NCBI RefSeq assembly: GCF_000407565.1
Contig: NZ_ASWI01000004.1
Location: forward strand, 452,001-516,000
Length of the DNA: 64,000 bases
DNA from: Enterococcus cecorum DSM 20682 = ATCC 43198
GTDB taxonomy: Bacteria > Bacillota > Bacilli > Lactobacillales > Enterococcaceae
Direction of reading: 5' to 3'
Every line of letters begins with the position of its first letter. Positions within the stretch are counted from its first letter, which is position 1. The notes below the pieces were generated by a model. That model had not been told where the DNA came from. It did no database searches and saw only the letters and a program-made list of their open reading frames with translations. Both the position numbers and the translations under genes were made by a program. Below are positions 16,331 through 25,353 of this stretch, in pieces.

Positions 16331-16528
16331 CTATCTTTGGTCAATATATTGTAGAAAATGATTTTTGCTCATCTGAAAAAAATAGCTAGAATCTACTTTT
16401 TTTGCTTGTATTTTTTGACTTAAAGCCCTAAACTTAATGAGTATGCTGTTTGATTCAAGCAGTGAGATGAAAAAGAATGTCTGGGCAAGAAAAATAATTT
16501 GCCAAGGAAGATGAAGGAGGATTTGAGA

Positions 16529-17614
16529 TTGTCTAATAGTATTATTACGTTTAAAAATATTGTGAAACGCTATGATGATGAAACGATTTTAAAAGATATA
16601 AGCTTTGAAATTGAGGCGGGTAAATTTTATACCTTACTTGGTCCTTCTGGATGTGGAAAAACGACTATTTTACGCATTATTGCAGGGTTTACTGAAGCAT
16701 CTGAAGGCGATGTCTACTTTGAAGGTAAACGCATCAATGATATTCCAGCGAACCAGCGTCAAGTGAATACCGTCTTTCAAGATTATGCGCTTTTTCCACA
16801 TATGAATGTATTTGAAAATGTTGCTTTCGGACTTAAAATTAAAAAATTACCAAAAGATGAAATCGCCAAAAAAGTAACTGAGGCTTTACGTTTAGTACAA
16901 TTAGCCGGTTATGAACAACGTGAAATTAGCGAAATGTCTGGTGGACAAAGACAACGAGTAGCGATTGCCCGAGCGATTGTTAATGAACCAAAAGTCTTAT
17001 TACTGGATGAACCACTCTCGGCACTTGATTTGAAGTTGCGCACAGATATGCAGTATGAGTTACGCGAATTGCAACAACGACTAGGCATTACCTTTATCTT
17101 TGTTACCCACGACCAAGAAGAAGCTTTGGCGATGAGTGATGAAATTTTTGTCATGAATAAAGGGGAAATTGTTCAAAGTGGTACGCCAGTAGATATTTAC
17201 GATGAACCAATTAATCATTTTGTGGCTGATTTTGTCGGGGAAAGTAATATTGTTAATGGCACGATGATTGAAGATTACAAGGTTGAATTTGTCGGTAAAG
17301 AATTTGAATGTGTTGACGGTGGGATGCGACCTAATGAACCTGTTGAAATTGTGATTCGTCCGGAAGATTTGACCTTGACCACAGCAGACAAAGGAAAATT
17401 AGTCGTCAAAGTAGATACGCAGCTATTTAGAGGTGTTCACTATGAGATCATTTGTTACGATGAAGATGGCAATGAATGGATGGTTCACTCTACTCGTAAG
17501 GCAAAAGTCGGCAGCCAGATTGGATTATACTTTGAGCCAGAAGATATCCATGTCATGCGTTTTAACGAATCAGAAGAAGACTTTGACGCTCGTTTAGAAA
17601 GCTATGAAGAGTAG
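16529..17614 (+). CDS. potA: Spermidine/putrescine ABC transporter ATPase
   Basis: ATPase of the PotABCD polyamine importer. Walker [10 protein letters not shown] near residue 37, Q loop [10 protein letters not shown], signature MSGGQRQR near residue 136, Walker [12 protein letters not shown], switch FVTHDQEEA; a C-terminal TOBE regulatory domain follows from about residue 240. The 361-residue length is normal. The frame extends to 16499, but AGGAGG at 16515-16520 lies 8 bases ahead of the TTG at 16529, which is taken as the start. The upstream 220 bp (16309-16528) is AT-rich; TTGACT near 16417 could be a -35, but I see no good -10 with it. Confidence 0.93.
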   Translation: MSNSIITFKNIVKRYDDETILKDISFEIEAGKFYTLLGPSGCGKTTILRIIAGFTEASEGDVYFEGKRINDIPANQRQVNTVFQDYALFPHMNVFENVAFGLKIKKLPKDEIAKKVTEALRLVQLAGYEQREISEMSGGQRQRVAIARAIVNEPKVLLLDEPLSALDLKLRTDMQYELRELQQRLGITFIFVTHDQEEALAMSDEIFVMNKGEIVQSGTPVDIYDEPINHFVADFVGESNIVNGTMIEDYKVEFVGKEFECVDGGMRPNEPVEIVIRPEDLTLTTADKGKLVVKVDTQLFRGVHYEIICYDEDGNEWMVHSTRKAKVGSQIGLYFEPEDIHVMRFNESEEDFDARLESYEE

Positions 17615-17626
17615 GGGGGAGATAAG

Positions 17627-18436
17627 TTGAGCAAATTAAAACAAATTTATGCGATTCCGTATGTTGCTTGGTTGCTTTTATTTGTCATTGCCCCAGTATT
17701 ATTAATTATTTATCAGTCCTTTTTTGATATTAGTGGGCATTTCACCTTCGCTAATTATGCGACTTACTTTACATCAGGCAAGTATTTAATGATGACGCTG
17801 AATTCGATTTGGTATGCCTTTTTGATTACCTTAACCACTCTTTTGATTAGTTATCCAACAGCGTATTTTTTAACGAAATTACGGCACAAAGATTTGTTGC
17901 TACTTTTGATTATTTTACCAACATGGATTAATTTATTGCTTAAAGCCTATGCATTTATTGGTATTTTTGGGATTCATGGTAGTATTAATCAATTTCTTTC
18001 ATTCTTTGGTATTGCTCCGGTCCAAATCATGTTTACCGATTTTAGTTTTATGACGGTCGCAACCTATATTGAATTGCCATTTATGATTTTGCCAATTTTT
18101 AATGCGTTAGAAGAAATCAATCCTTCGTTGTTAAATGCGAGTCGCGATTTAGGCGCTAATAACTTCGAAACATTTAGACGCGTGATTTTCCCTCTATCCT
18201 TAAATGGGGTGAAAAGTGGGATTCAAGCAGTCTTTATTCCATCGCTCTCACTCTTTATGTTAACGCGTTTGATTGGTGGAAACCGAGTGATTACGCTAGG
18301 GACAGCCATTGAAGAGCATTTCTTAGTGACGCAAAACTGGGGAATGGGTTCAACCATTGGCGTCGTCTTGATTGTAGCGATGTTCATTGTCATGATGTTA
18401 ACCGCAGAAAAACGTAAAGGAGGGGCTAAAAAATGA
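17627..18436 (+). CDS. potB: Spermidine/putrescine ABC transporter permease PotB
   Basis: Inner-membrane permease of 269 residues with six hydrophobic segments. The cytoplasmic coupling (EAA) loop is LNASRDLGANNFETFRRVIF near residue 172. It forms the channel with PotC. GGGGGAG lies about 8 bases ahead of a TTG start. potC starts inside its last codons (4-base overlap), so translation is coupled. Confidence 0.93.
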   Translation: MSKLKQIYAIPYVAWLLLFVIAPVLLIIYQSFFDISGHFTFANYATYFTSGKYLMMTLNSIWYAFLITLTTLLISYPTAYFLTKLRHKDLLLLLIILPTWINLLLKAYAFIGIFGIHGSINQFLSFFGIAPVQIMFTDFSFMTVATYIELPFMILPIFNALEEINPSLLNASRDLGANNFETFRRVIFPLSLNGVKSGIQAVFIPSLSLFMLTRLIGGNRVITLGTAIEEHFLVTQNWGMGSTIGVVLIVAMFIVMMLTAEKRKGGAKK

Positions 18437-19272
18437 AGAAAAACCTCTTTTCGAAAATTTATTTAACAATAGTGTTTATCATTTTGTATGCGCCCATTTT
18501 TTACTTGATTTTTTATTCTTTTAATAAAGGCGGTACCATGAATAAGTTCACGGGATTTACCTGGGAACACTATCAAACATTGTGGTCAGATACGCGTTTG
18601 ATTATCATTGTGTTAAACACATTTTTACTAGCCTTTTTATCTGCCTTGATTGCGACAATGATTGGAACTTTTGGTGCAATGGCGATTTATTATACGAAGA
18701 GACGTCAAAGCCGCACGACATTATTGAGTTTAAATAATATCTTGTTAGTTTCTCCTGACGTTATTATTGGTGCAAGTTTCTTAATTTTCTTTACGATGAT
18801 TGGCAATTTGTTCAGTAACTTTAGTCTTGGCTTTATCAGTGTCTTACTTTCACACGTAGCTTTCAGTATTCCAATCGTGGTGCTAATGGTTTTGCCAAAG
18901 CTACAAGAAATGAATGATAGTATGATTCGGGCAGCCCTTGATTTGGGTGCAAATTATCGTCAAGTCTTAATGCGTATTATTCTGCCATTTCTATCACCAG
19001 GGATTATTGCTGGTTATTTTATGGCCTTTACGTATTCCTTAGATGACTTTGCGGTTACTTTCTTTGTGACTGGTAATGGATTTTCAACATTGTCCGTAGA
19101 AATCTATTCACGGGCACGTCAAGGGATTAGCTTAGAAATTAATGCTTTAAGTACCTTAGTCTTTATCTTCTCGATGCTTTTAGTTGTCGGTTATTACTTC
19201 ATTAGCAAAGATAACCGTCCGCGTCGTAAAAAAGGTCGATCAATCCAAACGGGGGTGGTAAATATCCGATGA
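18433..19272 (+). CDS. potC: Spermidine/putrescine ABC transporter permease PotC
   Basis: Second permease of the polyamine importer, 279 residues, six hydrophobic segments. Its EAA loop reads RAALDLGANYRQVLMRIILP near residue 167 and contacts PotA. It overlaps potB and potD by 4 bases each (ATGA junctions), so the whole set is one operon with coupled translation. Confidence 0.93.
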   Translation: MKKNLFSKIYLTIVFIILYAPIFYLIFYSFNKGGTMNKFTGFTWEHYQTLWSDTRLIIIVLNTFLLAFLSALIATMIGTFGAMAIYYTKRRQSRTTLLSLNNILLVSPDVIIGASFLIFFTMIGNLFSNFSLGFISVLLSHVAFSIPIVVLMVLPKLQEMNDSMIRAALDLGANYRQVLMRIILPFLSPGIIAGYFMAFTYSLDDFAVTFFVTGNGFSTLSVEIYSRARQGISLEINALSTLVFIFSMLLVVGYYFISKDNRPRRKKGRSIQTGVVNIR

Positions 19273-20342
19273 AAAAATTGCAATCTCTATTTATTGGTAT
19301 TTTAGTCATTATCGGTGTATTAGCTTTAGGCGTCCATCACTTACAAAAGTCAAGTGGCATGTCAGGAGCCAAAGTCTTAAATGTTTATAACTGGGGAGAT
19401 TATATCGATCCTGATTTGATTAAAAAGTTTGAGAAAGAATATGGTTATAAAGTCAATTATGAAACTTTTGACTCCAACGAAGCGATGTTTACCAAGATTC
19501 AACAAGGTGGTACGGCTTATGACATTACCATTCCTAGTGAATATATGATTCAAAAAATGAAAGAAGAAAACCTTTTAATCCCAATTGATCATAGTAAAAT
19601 TAAGGGTTTAAACAATATTGATTCGCGTTTTTTGAATTTAAGTTTTGATAAGAATAATAAATATTCCATCCCATACTTTTGGGGAACATTAGGAATTGTC
19701 TATAATGACAAATTCGTTGATGGCAAAGATATCCAGTCTTGGGATGATTTATGGCGTCCAGAGCTAAGAAATAATGTGATGTTGATTGATGGGGCACGTG
19801 AAGTCATTGGTTTAGGGTTAAATAGTTTAGGTTATTCTTTAAATAGTAAAAATGATTCGCAACTACAAGAAGCGGTCAATAAATTACGTAAAATCACGCC
19901 TAACGTCAAAGCGATTGTCGCCGATGAAATTAAAATGTATATGGCCAACGAAGAAAGTGCAGTAGCGGTCACATTCTCAGGGGAAGCGGCTGATATGATG
20001 TATGAAAATGATCATCTGCATTATGTGATTCCAAAAGAAGGATCGAATCTCTGGTTTGATAATATGGTCATTCCGAAAACGGCGAAAAATATCCAGGGAG
20101 CCTATGACTTTATGAATTTCATGCTCGAACCAAAAAATGCAGCGCAAAATGCTGAATATATCGGTTATTCGACACCAAATAAAAAGGCCATGAAGCTTTT
20201 ACCTAAAGAAATAACTAGCGATAAGCAATTCTATCCTTCCGATGAATTAATGAAGCATTTGGAAGTCTATGATAATTTAGGTTCTAAATATTTGGGCATC
20301 TACAATGATTTATTCCTTGAGTTGAAGATGTATCGTAATTAA
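19269..20342 (+). CDS. potD: Spermidine/putrescine-binding protein PotD
   Basis: Extracellular substrate-binding protein of 357 residues (periplasmic-binding-protein type II fold). The mature start VYNWGDYIDPDLIKKFEKE near residue 42, FDSNEAMFTKIQQGGTAYD, YFWGTLGIVYND and DGAREVIGLGLNSLGYSLN are strongly PotD-like. It has one hydrophobic N-terminal segment (about residues 6-26) without any cysteine, so it is held by an uncleaved or signal-peptidase-I-type segment rather than by lipid; pneumococcal PotD is the same. It is the last gene of the operon, before a strong terminator. Confidence 0.95.
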   Translation: MKKLQSLFIGILVIIGVLALGVHHLQKSSGMSGAKVLNVYNWGDYIDPDLIKKFEKEYGYKVNYETFDSNEAMFTKIQQGGTAYDITIPSEYMIQKMKEENLLIPIDHSKIKGLNNIDSRFLNLSFDKNNKYSIPYFWGTLGIVYNDKFVDGKDIQSWDDLWRPELRNNVMLIDGAREVIGLGLNSLGYSLNSKNDSQLQEAVNKLRKITPNVKAIVADEIKMYMANEESAVAVTFSGEAADMMYENDHLHYVIPKEGSNLWFDNMVIPKTAKNIQGAYDFMNFMLEPKNAAQNAEYIGYSTPNKKAMKLLPKEITSDKQFYPSDELMKHLEVYDNLGSKYLGIYNDLFLELKMYRN

Positions 20343-20343
20343 T

Positions 20344-20393
20344 AAAAATACATGAGAAGTTGTCGTTGAAACAATTTTCTCATGTATTTTTTT
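20344..20393. terminator. Bidirectional terminator between potD and the esterase gene
   Basis: AAAAATACATGAGAA pairs with TTCTCATGTATTTTT (20344-20358 with 20377-20391), with T and A tracts on the two strands. Confidence 0.9.
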
Positions 20394-20395
20394 GT

Positions 20396-21196
20396 TTATT
20401 TTTGGCGTTGTCGTTTCATCCAGGCACTACATTCTTCAAACCATTGTGCAACTTCAGGGAGTATATATTCTGCATCAAATGCCTTCGCGCTTGATTCATT
20501 TGCAAGTGCTAAGCCGTGCTTGCCATTTTCGAAAATATGTGCTTCAAAAGGAATGTGTTGTTGATAGAGCGCTTCACAATATTTTAGTGAATTGACTACA
20601 GGTACGGAACCATCGGCAAAAGTGTGCCAAATATAAGTTGGTGCCGTCATTGGATTAATCTGGGCAATCGTATCATATCGCAGACAATCTTCTTTAGTGA
20701 TGCCTAAATGCTCCACTGTTTTTGGCCATCCCAAATCAAAGCTAGTGACTGGATAGCAAAGAATCGTGCCTTTTGGTTGATAAGAAGCTTCTTGATGGAA
20801 TTGATGCCACTGACTACTATAAGAGGCAGCTAAATGACCACCAGCAGAACAACCTAATAAGAAGATTTCGTCTACATTGGCCTGCCATTTTTTAGCATTT
20901 TGATGAATCAACTCAAAAGTGAGGGCGACTTGTTCTAGGCAATCCTCTAAAAATGTGCCTTTAGCAAACGTATCACGTGTCGTATAGTTTAAAACTAATG
21001 CGTGATAGCCTTGGTTCATAAAGGCTAAGGCAAGTGGCTCTGATTCACGATTAGAAACAAAACGATAGCCTCCACCAGGACAGATGACCACAATTGGTAA
21101 AGGCTGTGGGTTTTCTTGGACGATTTCTCTTAAGTAAACATCCACACTTGCTTGGCGCTGATTTTTGCTTGTTAAATCATAGTGTAGTAATTGCAT
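20396..21196 (-). CDS. Alpha/beta hydrolase (acetyl esterase-like)
   Basis: A hydrolase of about 266 residues with the alpha/beta fold. The oxyanion loop is VICPGGGYRFVS near residue 40, the nucleophile elbow GCSAGGHLAAS near residue 118 (catalytic serine), and the likely histidine is in FENGKHGLALA near residue 223. This pattern belongs to the family containing acetyl-xylan and feruloyl esterases; the substrate is not predictable. No signal peptide is seen. The ATG at 21205 directly abuts GAGAGG; the ATG at 21196, 9 bases away, is better placed. Confidence 0.85.
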   Translation of the reverse strand: MQLLHYDLTSKNQRQASVDVYLREIVQENPQPLPIVVICPGGGYRFVSNRESEPLALAFMNQGYHALVLNYTTRDTFAKGTFLEDCLEQVALTFELIHQNAKKWQANVDEIFLLGCSAGGHLAASYSSQWHQFHQEASYQPKGTILCYPVTSFDLGWPKTVEHLGITKEDCLRYDTIAQINPMTAPTYIWHTFADGSVPVVNSLKYCEALYQQHIPFEAHIFENGKHGLALANESSAKAFDAEYILPEVAQWFEECSAWMKRQRQK

Positions 21197-21244
21197 TTGC
21201 TTCATCCTCTCGTAATGATAGATTTATTGTCTACCTTTTTTAGA

Positions 21245-21286
21245 TAAAAGTAAAGTGCAAAAGATTGAACGTTCAACCTTTTGCAC
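21245..21286 (-). terminator. Terminator overlapping the ogt stop codon
   Basis: The 32-base inverted repeat at 21255-21286 pairs 15 of 16 positions (arms GTGCAAAAGGTTGAAC and GTTCAATCTTTTGCAC on the minus strand) and is followed by a T-rich tract. The last ogt codons lie in its first arm. Confidence 0.8.
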
Positions 21287-21776
21287 GAGTTGAGAGGATA
21301 TTTTTTTCAAGTGTTAAGAGTTTTTTCTTTAGCGGGATTCCCCAACCAAATCCGGTTAATTGCCCATTTGATCCAATGACACGATGACAAGGGACGATAA
21401 TTAAAATTGGATTTTTTCCAATCGCATTGGCAACAGCTCTAACTGCACTTGGTCGCTTCATTTTTTGAGCAATGTCTTTGTAAGTAACGACCTGACCATA
21501 ATCAATCGTCAATAGCGTTTCCCAGACTTGCTTTTGAAACGGTGTGCCTCTCAGGTCAAGGGCAAAGGAGATAGTTGGCAACTGGCCGTTAAAGTATTGT
21601 TGGTAATATTGGACAAATGGCATAGTGACTTGTGTGTCTTCTAACCACTGATAAGTTGCGCGTTCTTTTTCACAATCACTACTAGGCGCTGCAAAGACGA
21701 GACCTTTGTCAGATACCCCCAGTGAAATCTGCATATCGGATACTTCAAAGGTTTGGGTATAAAGCGTTTCTTTCAT
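21273..21776 (-). CDS. ogt: Methylated-DNA-protein cysteine methyltransferase
   Basis: Suicide repair protein that takes alkyl groups from O6-alkylguanine. The active-site motif PCHRVIG near residue 126 contains the acceptor cysteine, followed by GFGWGIPLKKKLLTLE (family: GFxGG...K..LL.LE). The helix-turn-helix RAVANAIGKNP carries the arginine finger region. At 167 residues it is a single-function Ogt without an Ada domain. The ATG follows the stop codon of the ABC-F gene directly, so it is the second gene of that operon; its own ribosome-binding site is weak, consistent with coupling. Confidence 0.93.
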   Translation of the reverse strand: MKETLYTQTFEVSDMQISLGVSDKGLVFAAPSSDCEKERATYQWLEDTQVTMPFVQYYQQYFNGQLPTISFALDLRGTPFQKQVWETLLTIDYGQVVTYKDIAQKMKRPSAVRAVANAIGKNPILIIVPCHRVIGSNGQLTGFGWGIPLKKKLLTLEKNILSTRAKG

Positions 21777-23714
21777 CTATTCATTTTCCATTTCTTCTAA
21801 TGCTAAAGTGGCCGTTTCCCATTGTTCTAAAATGCGATCTTGTTGGCTTCTCACTTGTTCTAACTCATGATTTAAGTCTAATAACGCTTGGTGGTCCGCA
21901 AGATTTTCCGGTAAGGTCATCGCTGTTTCTAATTGAGCAATTTGCGCTTCGATTTGTTCCATTTCTTTTTCTAATTGTTCGATTTGACGGATAATACTCC
22001 GCAGTGCTTTTTGTTGCTCTTTACTTTGCATAAATGCTTGTTTGCCAGAAGAGATTTCCGGTACTTTTTCTTCTGTTTGTGCTTGGAGTGCTTTAAGTTC
22101 TTCTTCTTCACGTTTTTTCTCCAAGTAATAATCATAGTCGCCTAAATAAAGCTTGCTGCCATGTTCTGAAAGTTCAATGACTTTCGTAGCAATCCGATTA
22201 ATAAAATAGCGGTCATGTGAGACAAATAAAATCGTTCCTGTATAATCAATCAAAGCATTTTCCAAAACCTCTTTATTATCAATATCTAAATGGTTGGTCG
22301 GTTCGTCAAGTATTAAGAAATTATCCTGATCCATCGACAATTTTGCTAGTGATACTCGGGCTTTTTCACCACCGCTTAATAATGAAATCGGCTTTTCGAC
22401 GTCTTCACCTGAGAAAAGAAAACTACCCAAAATGGTACGAATTTCTCCTTCAGGGGTAGTCGCGTGTTCATCCCAAAGTTCATGTAAAATCGTCTTATTA
22501 GAATGTAAATCGGCTTGTCCTTGATCGTAATAACCAATCGAAACATTGCTTCCCAAGTGGATATCACCTTTAATCAGCGGAATTTGACCAATAATCGATT
22601 TTAAAAGGGTGGACTTGCCAATCCCGTTAGGACCTACTAAGGCAATCGCTTCTTGCTTACGAATATCGAGTTCAATCGGTTCGCTCAAAATGACATTTTC
22701 ATACCCAATAGCACCATCTGTCAGCTGCAAGACGACATTTCCAGATTCTTTTTGGATGTTAAAGAGGAAGTGTGCTGACTTTTCATCCCCTTGAGGTTTA
22801 TCTAGTCGTTCCATTTTTTCTAACTGTTTGCGTCGACTTTGGGCTCGTTTCGTAGTGGATGCCCGCACGAGATTACGCGCCACGAAATCTTCTAATTTTT
22901 GAATTTCTTCTTGTTGTTTTTCATAAGCTTTCCATTCGCTAGCAAGTTGCTGGGCTTTTAAATCAAGGTATTGACTATAATTCCCTTTATAATAGCGCAT
23001 TTTCCGACGACTTAATTCATAAACTTCGGTAGCGACTTTATCAAGAAAATAGCGGTCATGAGAGACAATGAGTAACGCGCCTTGATAGCCTTGGAGATAG
23101 CCTTCTAACCAAGAAAGTGTTTCGATATCTAAATGGTTGGTGGGTTCGTCTAAAATCAGTAGGTCAGGTTTTTGTAAAAGCAGTTTCGCTAAGGCTAGCC
23201 GCGTTTTTTGACCACCTGATAAAGTATCAATGGCTTGTTCATAAAACTCTGGACCAATTTGGAATCCATGAAGGACGGTACGAATTTCATTTTCATAGCC
23301 GTAACCATTTTTCTCTTTAAATTGATGTTGTAATTCATCGTATTCTTTTAATAAGCGTTCATACTCAGCAGAAGTAAAGTCGCATTCACCCATTTGAATT
23401 TCTAACTGGCGCATCCGACTTTCCATTTGCCGGACTTGTGAAAAAGCTAAAAGCATTTCATCCCAAACGGTATTTTCGCTTTCTAATCCGGTATTTTGTG
23501 CAAGATAGCCGAGTTGAATATTTTTATTGCGGACAATTTGCCCTTGATCAGGTTGTTCAATTCCTGCGATAATTTTGATTAAGGTTGATTTGCCAGCACC
23601 ATTACGGCCAACTAAGGCAATACGTGATTGGCTGTCAATTTCCATTTGGATATTTTCAAAGAGGACCTCAGCACCAAAAAGGCGGGCCACTTGATTGACT
23701 TGTAAGATAATCAT
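21777..23714 (-). CDS. ABC-F family ATP-binding protein (YdiF-like)
   Basis: A soluble twin-ATPase of about 645 residues acting on ribosomes rather than in membranes. Walker A motifs are VGRNGAGKST near residue 36 and VGPNGIGKST near residue 353; signatures LSGGQKTR and LSGGEKAR; the two Walker B/LILDEPTNHLDI stretches are identical in form. An interdomain linker lies at about 245-310, and a C-terminal coiled coil (about 560-645, rich in Glu/Gln/Leu) follows. It stands next to rex, as ydiF does in Bacillus subtilis, which suggests the housekeeping YdiF group rather than a dedicated antibiotic-resistance ABC-F. AAAGG abuts an ATG at 23726; the ATG at 23714 has correct spacing. Confidence 0.9.
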   Translation of the reverse strand: MIILQVNQVARLFGAEVLFENIQMEIDSQSRIALVGRNGAGKSTLIKIIAGIEQPDQGQIVRNKNIQLGYLAQNTGLESENTVWDEMLLAFSQVRQMESRMRQLEIQMGECDFTSAEYERLLKEYDELQHQFKEKNGYGYENEIRTVLHGFQIGPEFYEQAIDTLSGGQKTRLALAKLLLQKPDLLILDEPTNHLDIETLSWLEGYLQGYQGALLIVSHDRYFLDKVATEVYELSRRKMRYYKGNYSQYLDLKAQQLASEWKAYEKQQEEIQKLEDFVARNLVRASTTKRAQSRRKQLEKMERLDKPQGDEKSAHFLFNIQKESGNVVLQLTDGAIGYENVILSEPIELDIRKQEAIALVGPNGIGKSTLLKSIIGQIPLIKGDIHLGSNVSIGYYDQGQADLHSNKTILHELWDEHATTPEGEIRTILGSFLFSGEDVEKPISLLSGGEKARVSLAKLSMDQDNFLILDEPTNHLDIDNKEVLENALIDYTGTILFVSHDRYFINRIATKVIELSEHGSKLYLGDYDYYLEKKREEEELKALQAQTEEKVPEISSGKQAFMQSKEQQKALRSIIRQIEQLEKEMEQIEAQIAQLETAMTLPENLADHQALLDLNHELEQVRSQQDRILEQWETATLALEEMENE

Positions 23715-23754
23715 AATTATTTTCATCCTTTAAAATTTACTGCATTCTCAGTCT

Positions 23755-23782
23755 ATCATAGAAATTCAATCTAAAAAAGCAA
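23755..23782 (-). promoter_or_regulatory. Promoter of the ABC-F-ogt operon
   Basis: Minus strand TTGCTT (23777-23782), 16 bp, TATGAT (23755-23760), 41 bases from the gene start. Confidence 0.55.
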
Positions 23783-23895
23783 AAGATAGTTTAGAAAAAT
23801 TTTGCTTCTTTCTCATGGATTTTGTGGATGTCTGTAATCGCTTTTAAAATGATGAATGAATTTGAAAAATAGTTGCTAATTTGTGAGCAGATAAA

Positions 23896-23925
23896 TTGCT
23901 TTTTTTGTGTGAAGTCTGTTAAGAT
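23896..23925 (+). promoter_or_regulatory. Candidate promoter of rex
   Basis: TTGCTT (23896-23901), 18 bp, TAAGAT (23920-23925) with TGT before the -10 (extended -10). Confidence 0.5.
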
Positions 23926-23969
23926 AACCATGGAAATAGTGAATAGTTCACAAATTGGAGGGAAAAAAC

Positions 23970-24626
23970 GTGAAAGAAAAACAAATTCCAAAGGCTACTG
24001 CCAAACGTTTACCGATTTACTATAGATACTTAAAAATGCTCCATCAAGCAGGCAAAAAGAAAGTATCTTCTACTGAATTAAGTGAAGCGGTACAAGTTGA
24101 CAGCGCAACGATTCGTCGTGATTTCTCTTATTTTGGGGAATTAGGGAAACGTGGATATGGTTACGATGTTGAAGAAGTCATGCTGTTCTTTGCGGTGACT
24201 TTAAATGAAGACAAGATGACGAATGTTGCCTTGATTGGGGTCGGTAATCTTGGAAGTGCTTTGTTGAAGTACAAGTTCCATCATAGTAATTCCATTCGTA
24301 TCAGTGCAGCTTTTGATGTGGATGAAAATCTAGTAGGACGGATTATTGATGGGATTCCTGTTTATCCAATGCACGATATGAAAGAACAAATTAAGATTCA
24401 AGCGATTGATATCGCCATTTTAACTGTACCTGCTGATAAATCACAAGATGTCGTTAATGAATTGGTTGAATCAGGGGTGAAGGGTATTCTGAACTTTACG
24501 CCAGTTCGTTTGAATGCACCAAAAGATGTGATTATCCAAAATGTAGATTTAACGAATGAGTTACAGACTTTGATTTACTTTTTAAATTCTGATAATCCAC
24601 CAATGGATATTTTTGTACATAATTAA
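23970..24626 (+). CDS. rex: Redox-sensing transcriptional repressor Rex
   Basis: Senses the NADH/NAD+ ratio and represses fermentative and respiratory genes when NADH is low. The N-terminal winged helix (about 1-80) has [35 protein letters not shown] and the [10 protein letters not shown] segment; the C-terminal Rossmann domain begins with [13 protein letters not shown] near residue 90. About 218 residues is typical (210-220). A TTG at 23955 also opens the frame, but GGAGGG overlaps it, so the GTG at 23970 is the start. A GTGAA-TAG-TTCAC inverted repeat at 23939-23951 could be a self-operator, but it is one base shorter than a usual Rex site. Confidence 0.94.
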   Translation: MKEKQIPKATAKRLPIYYRYLKMLHQAGKKKVSSTELSEAVQVDSATIRRDFSYFGELGKRGYGYDVEEVMLFFAVTLNEDKMTNVALIGVGNLGSALLKYKFHHSNSIRISAAFDVDENLVGRIIDGIPVYPMHDMKEQIKIQAIDIAILTVPADKSQDVVNELVESGVKGILNFTPVRLNAPKDVIIQNVDLTNELQTLIYFLNSDNPPMDIFVHN

Positions 24627-24650
24627 ATTTATTCTTGGTTATCAATAAAT

Positions 24651-24690
24651 GAGTGGAGAGGCTAGTAAAATAGTGCTCTTCACTTTTTTT
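24651..24690 (+). terminator. Terminator after rex
   Basis: AGTGGAGAG (24652-24660) pairs with CTCTTCACT (24676-24684), followed by a run of T. Confidence 0.75.
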
Positions 24691-24691
24691 A

Positions 24692-24720
24692 TTGACAATG
24701 ATTTAAAGAGATGTTAATAT
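24692..24720 (+). promoter_or_regulatory. Promoter of the zinc-starvation ribosomal-protein operon
   Basis: Consensus TTGACA (24692-24697), exactly 17 bp, TAATAT (24715-24720). The predicted start falls at about 24727, on the edge of the Zur box. Confidence 0.85.
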
Positions 24721-24727
24721 AATTTAC

Positions 24728-24748
24728 AAATCGAAATTATTACGATTT
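24728..24748 (+). promoter_or_regulatory. Zur box
   Basis: A 21-bp inverted repeat running from AAATCG (24728) to CGATTT (24748) matches 20 of 21 positions of the Firmicute Zur operator (AAATCGTAAT-N-ATTACGATTT); only position 7 differs. It covers the predicted transcription start, so bound Zur would block RNA polymerase when zinc is adequate. Confidence 0.85.
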
Positions 24749-24767
24749 AAAAGAGTAGAGGTGTATT

Positions 24768-25037
24768 ATGGCAAAAAAAGCAAAGATCGAAAAAGCAAAA
24801 AAACAAGCAGTGTTAATTGAACAATATGCTGATTTGAGAAGGCGTCTCAAACAGGAAAAAAATTACGCAGCCTTAGCAAAATTACCTAAAGATGCTAATC
24901 CAAATCGTTTAAAATTAAGAGACCAGCTTGATGGTCGTCCTCGTGGGTATATGCGTAAATTTGGAATGTCTCGCATTAAATTTAGGGAATTGGCTCATCA
25001 AGGGTTACTTCCTGGGGTGAGAAAAGCAAGTTGGTAA
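24768..25037 (+). CDS. rpsN: 30S ribosomal protein S14, zinc-independent form
   Basis: An 89-residue S14 of the long, cysteine-free class ([20 protein letters not shown] at the start; [20 protein letters not shown] and LPGVRKASW at the end). The usual S14 of Gram-positive bacteria is about 61 residues and holds zinc with two CxxC pairs; none are present here. Such C-minus paralogues replace the zinc form when zinc is scarce, freeing zinc and keeping 30S assembly going. The promoter with its Zur box (24692-24748) fits exactly. An L33 gene without zinc ligands follows 116 bases later. Confidence 0.95.
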   Translation: MAKKAKIEKAKKQAVLIEQYADLRRRLKQEKNYAALAKLPKDANPNRLKLRDQLDGRPRGYMRKFGMSRIKFRELAHQGLLPGVRKASW

Positions 25038-25153
25038 TAACGGGAAATCAATGAATAGGGAATTGTAGTGTGATAAATTATATGATTCATAGGTTTTCAA
25101 GTTGAGAATTAGACGATAATTTAGAAAAAATATCTACTGGGAGGGAAAGAACT

Positions 25154-25303
25154 ATGCGAAAAAATATTATTTTAGAATGTACGATAACAAAGGAAAGAAT
25201 TTATTTAACAACAAAAAATACACGTAATACGCCTGAAAGGCTAGAATTAAAGAAATATTCACCCAAATTACGTAAAAAAGTAGTTTTTAAAGAAGTAAAA
25301 TAA
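25154..25303 (+). CDS. rpmG: 50S ribosomal protein L33, zinc-independent form
   Basis: A 49-residue protein beginning [20 protein letters not shown] and containing the L33 core [19 protein letters not shown]. Normal zinc-binding L33 has CxxC near residue 9 and another CxxC-like pair near residue 36; here only one cysteine remains (in LECTITKE) and the second site reads YSPKLRK, so zinc cannot be held in the usual way. It lies in the same transcription unit as the cysteine-free S14, so both ribosome subunits are covered. GAGGGAAAG lies 4-5 bases ahead of the ATG. Confidence 0.92.
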   Translation: MRKNIILECTITKERIYLTTKNTRNTPERLELKKYSPKLRKKVVFKEVK

Positions 25304-25353
25304 ATAATCCAAATAAGTGAAGATATCAGATATACGGAAAGAGGGAAGAAATA

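Noticed and set aside
21777-23714. ABC-F protein as an antibiotic-resistance determinant (Lsa/Msr/OptrA type)
   Set aside because: It is next to rex as in the ydiF locus, has a YdiF-like C-terminal coiled coil and no attenuation leader upstream; a housekeeping role is more likely.
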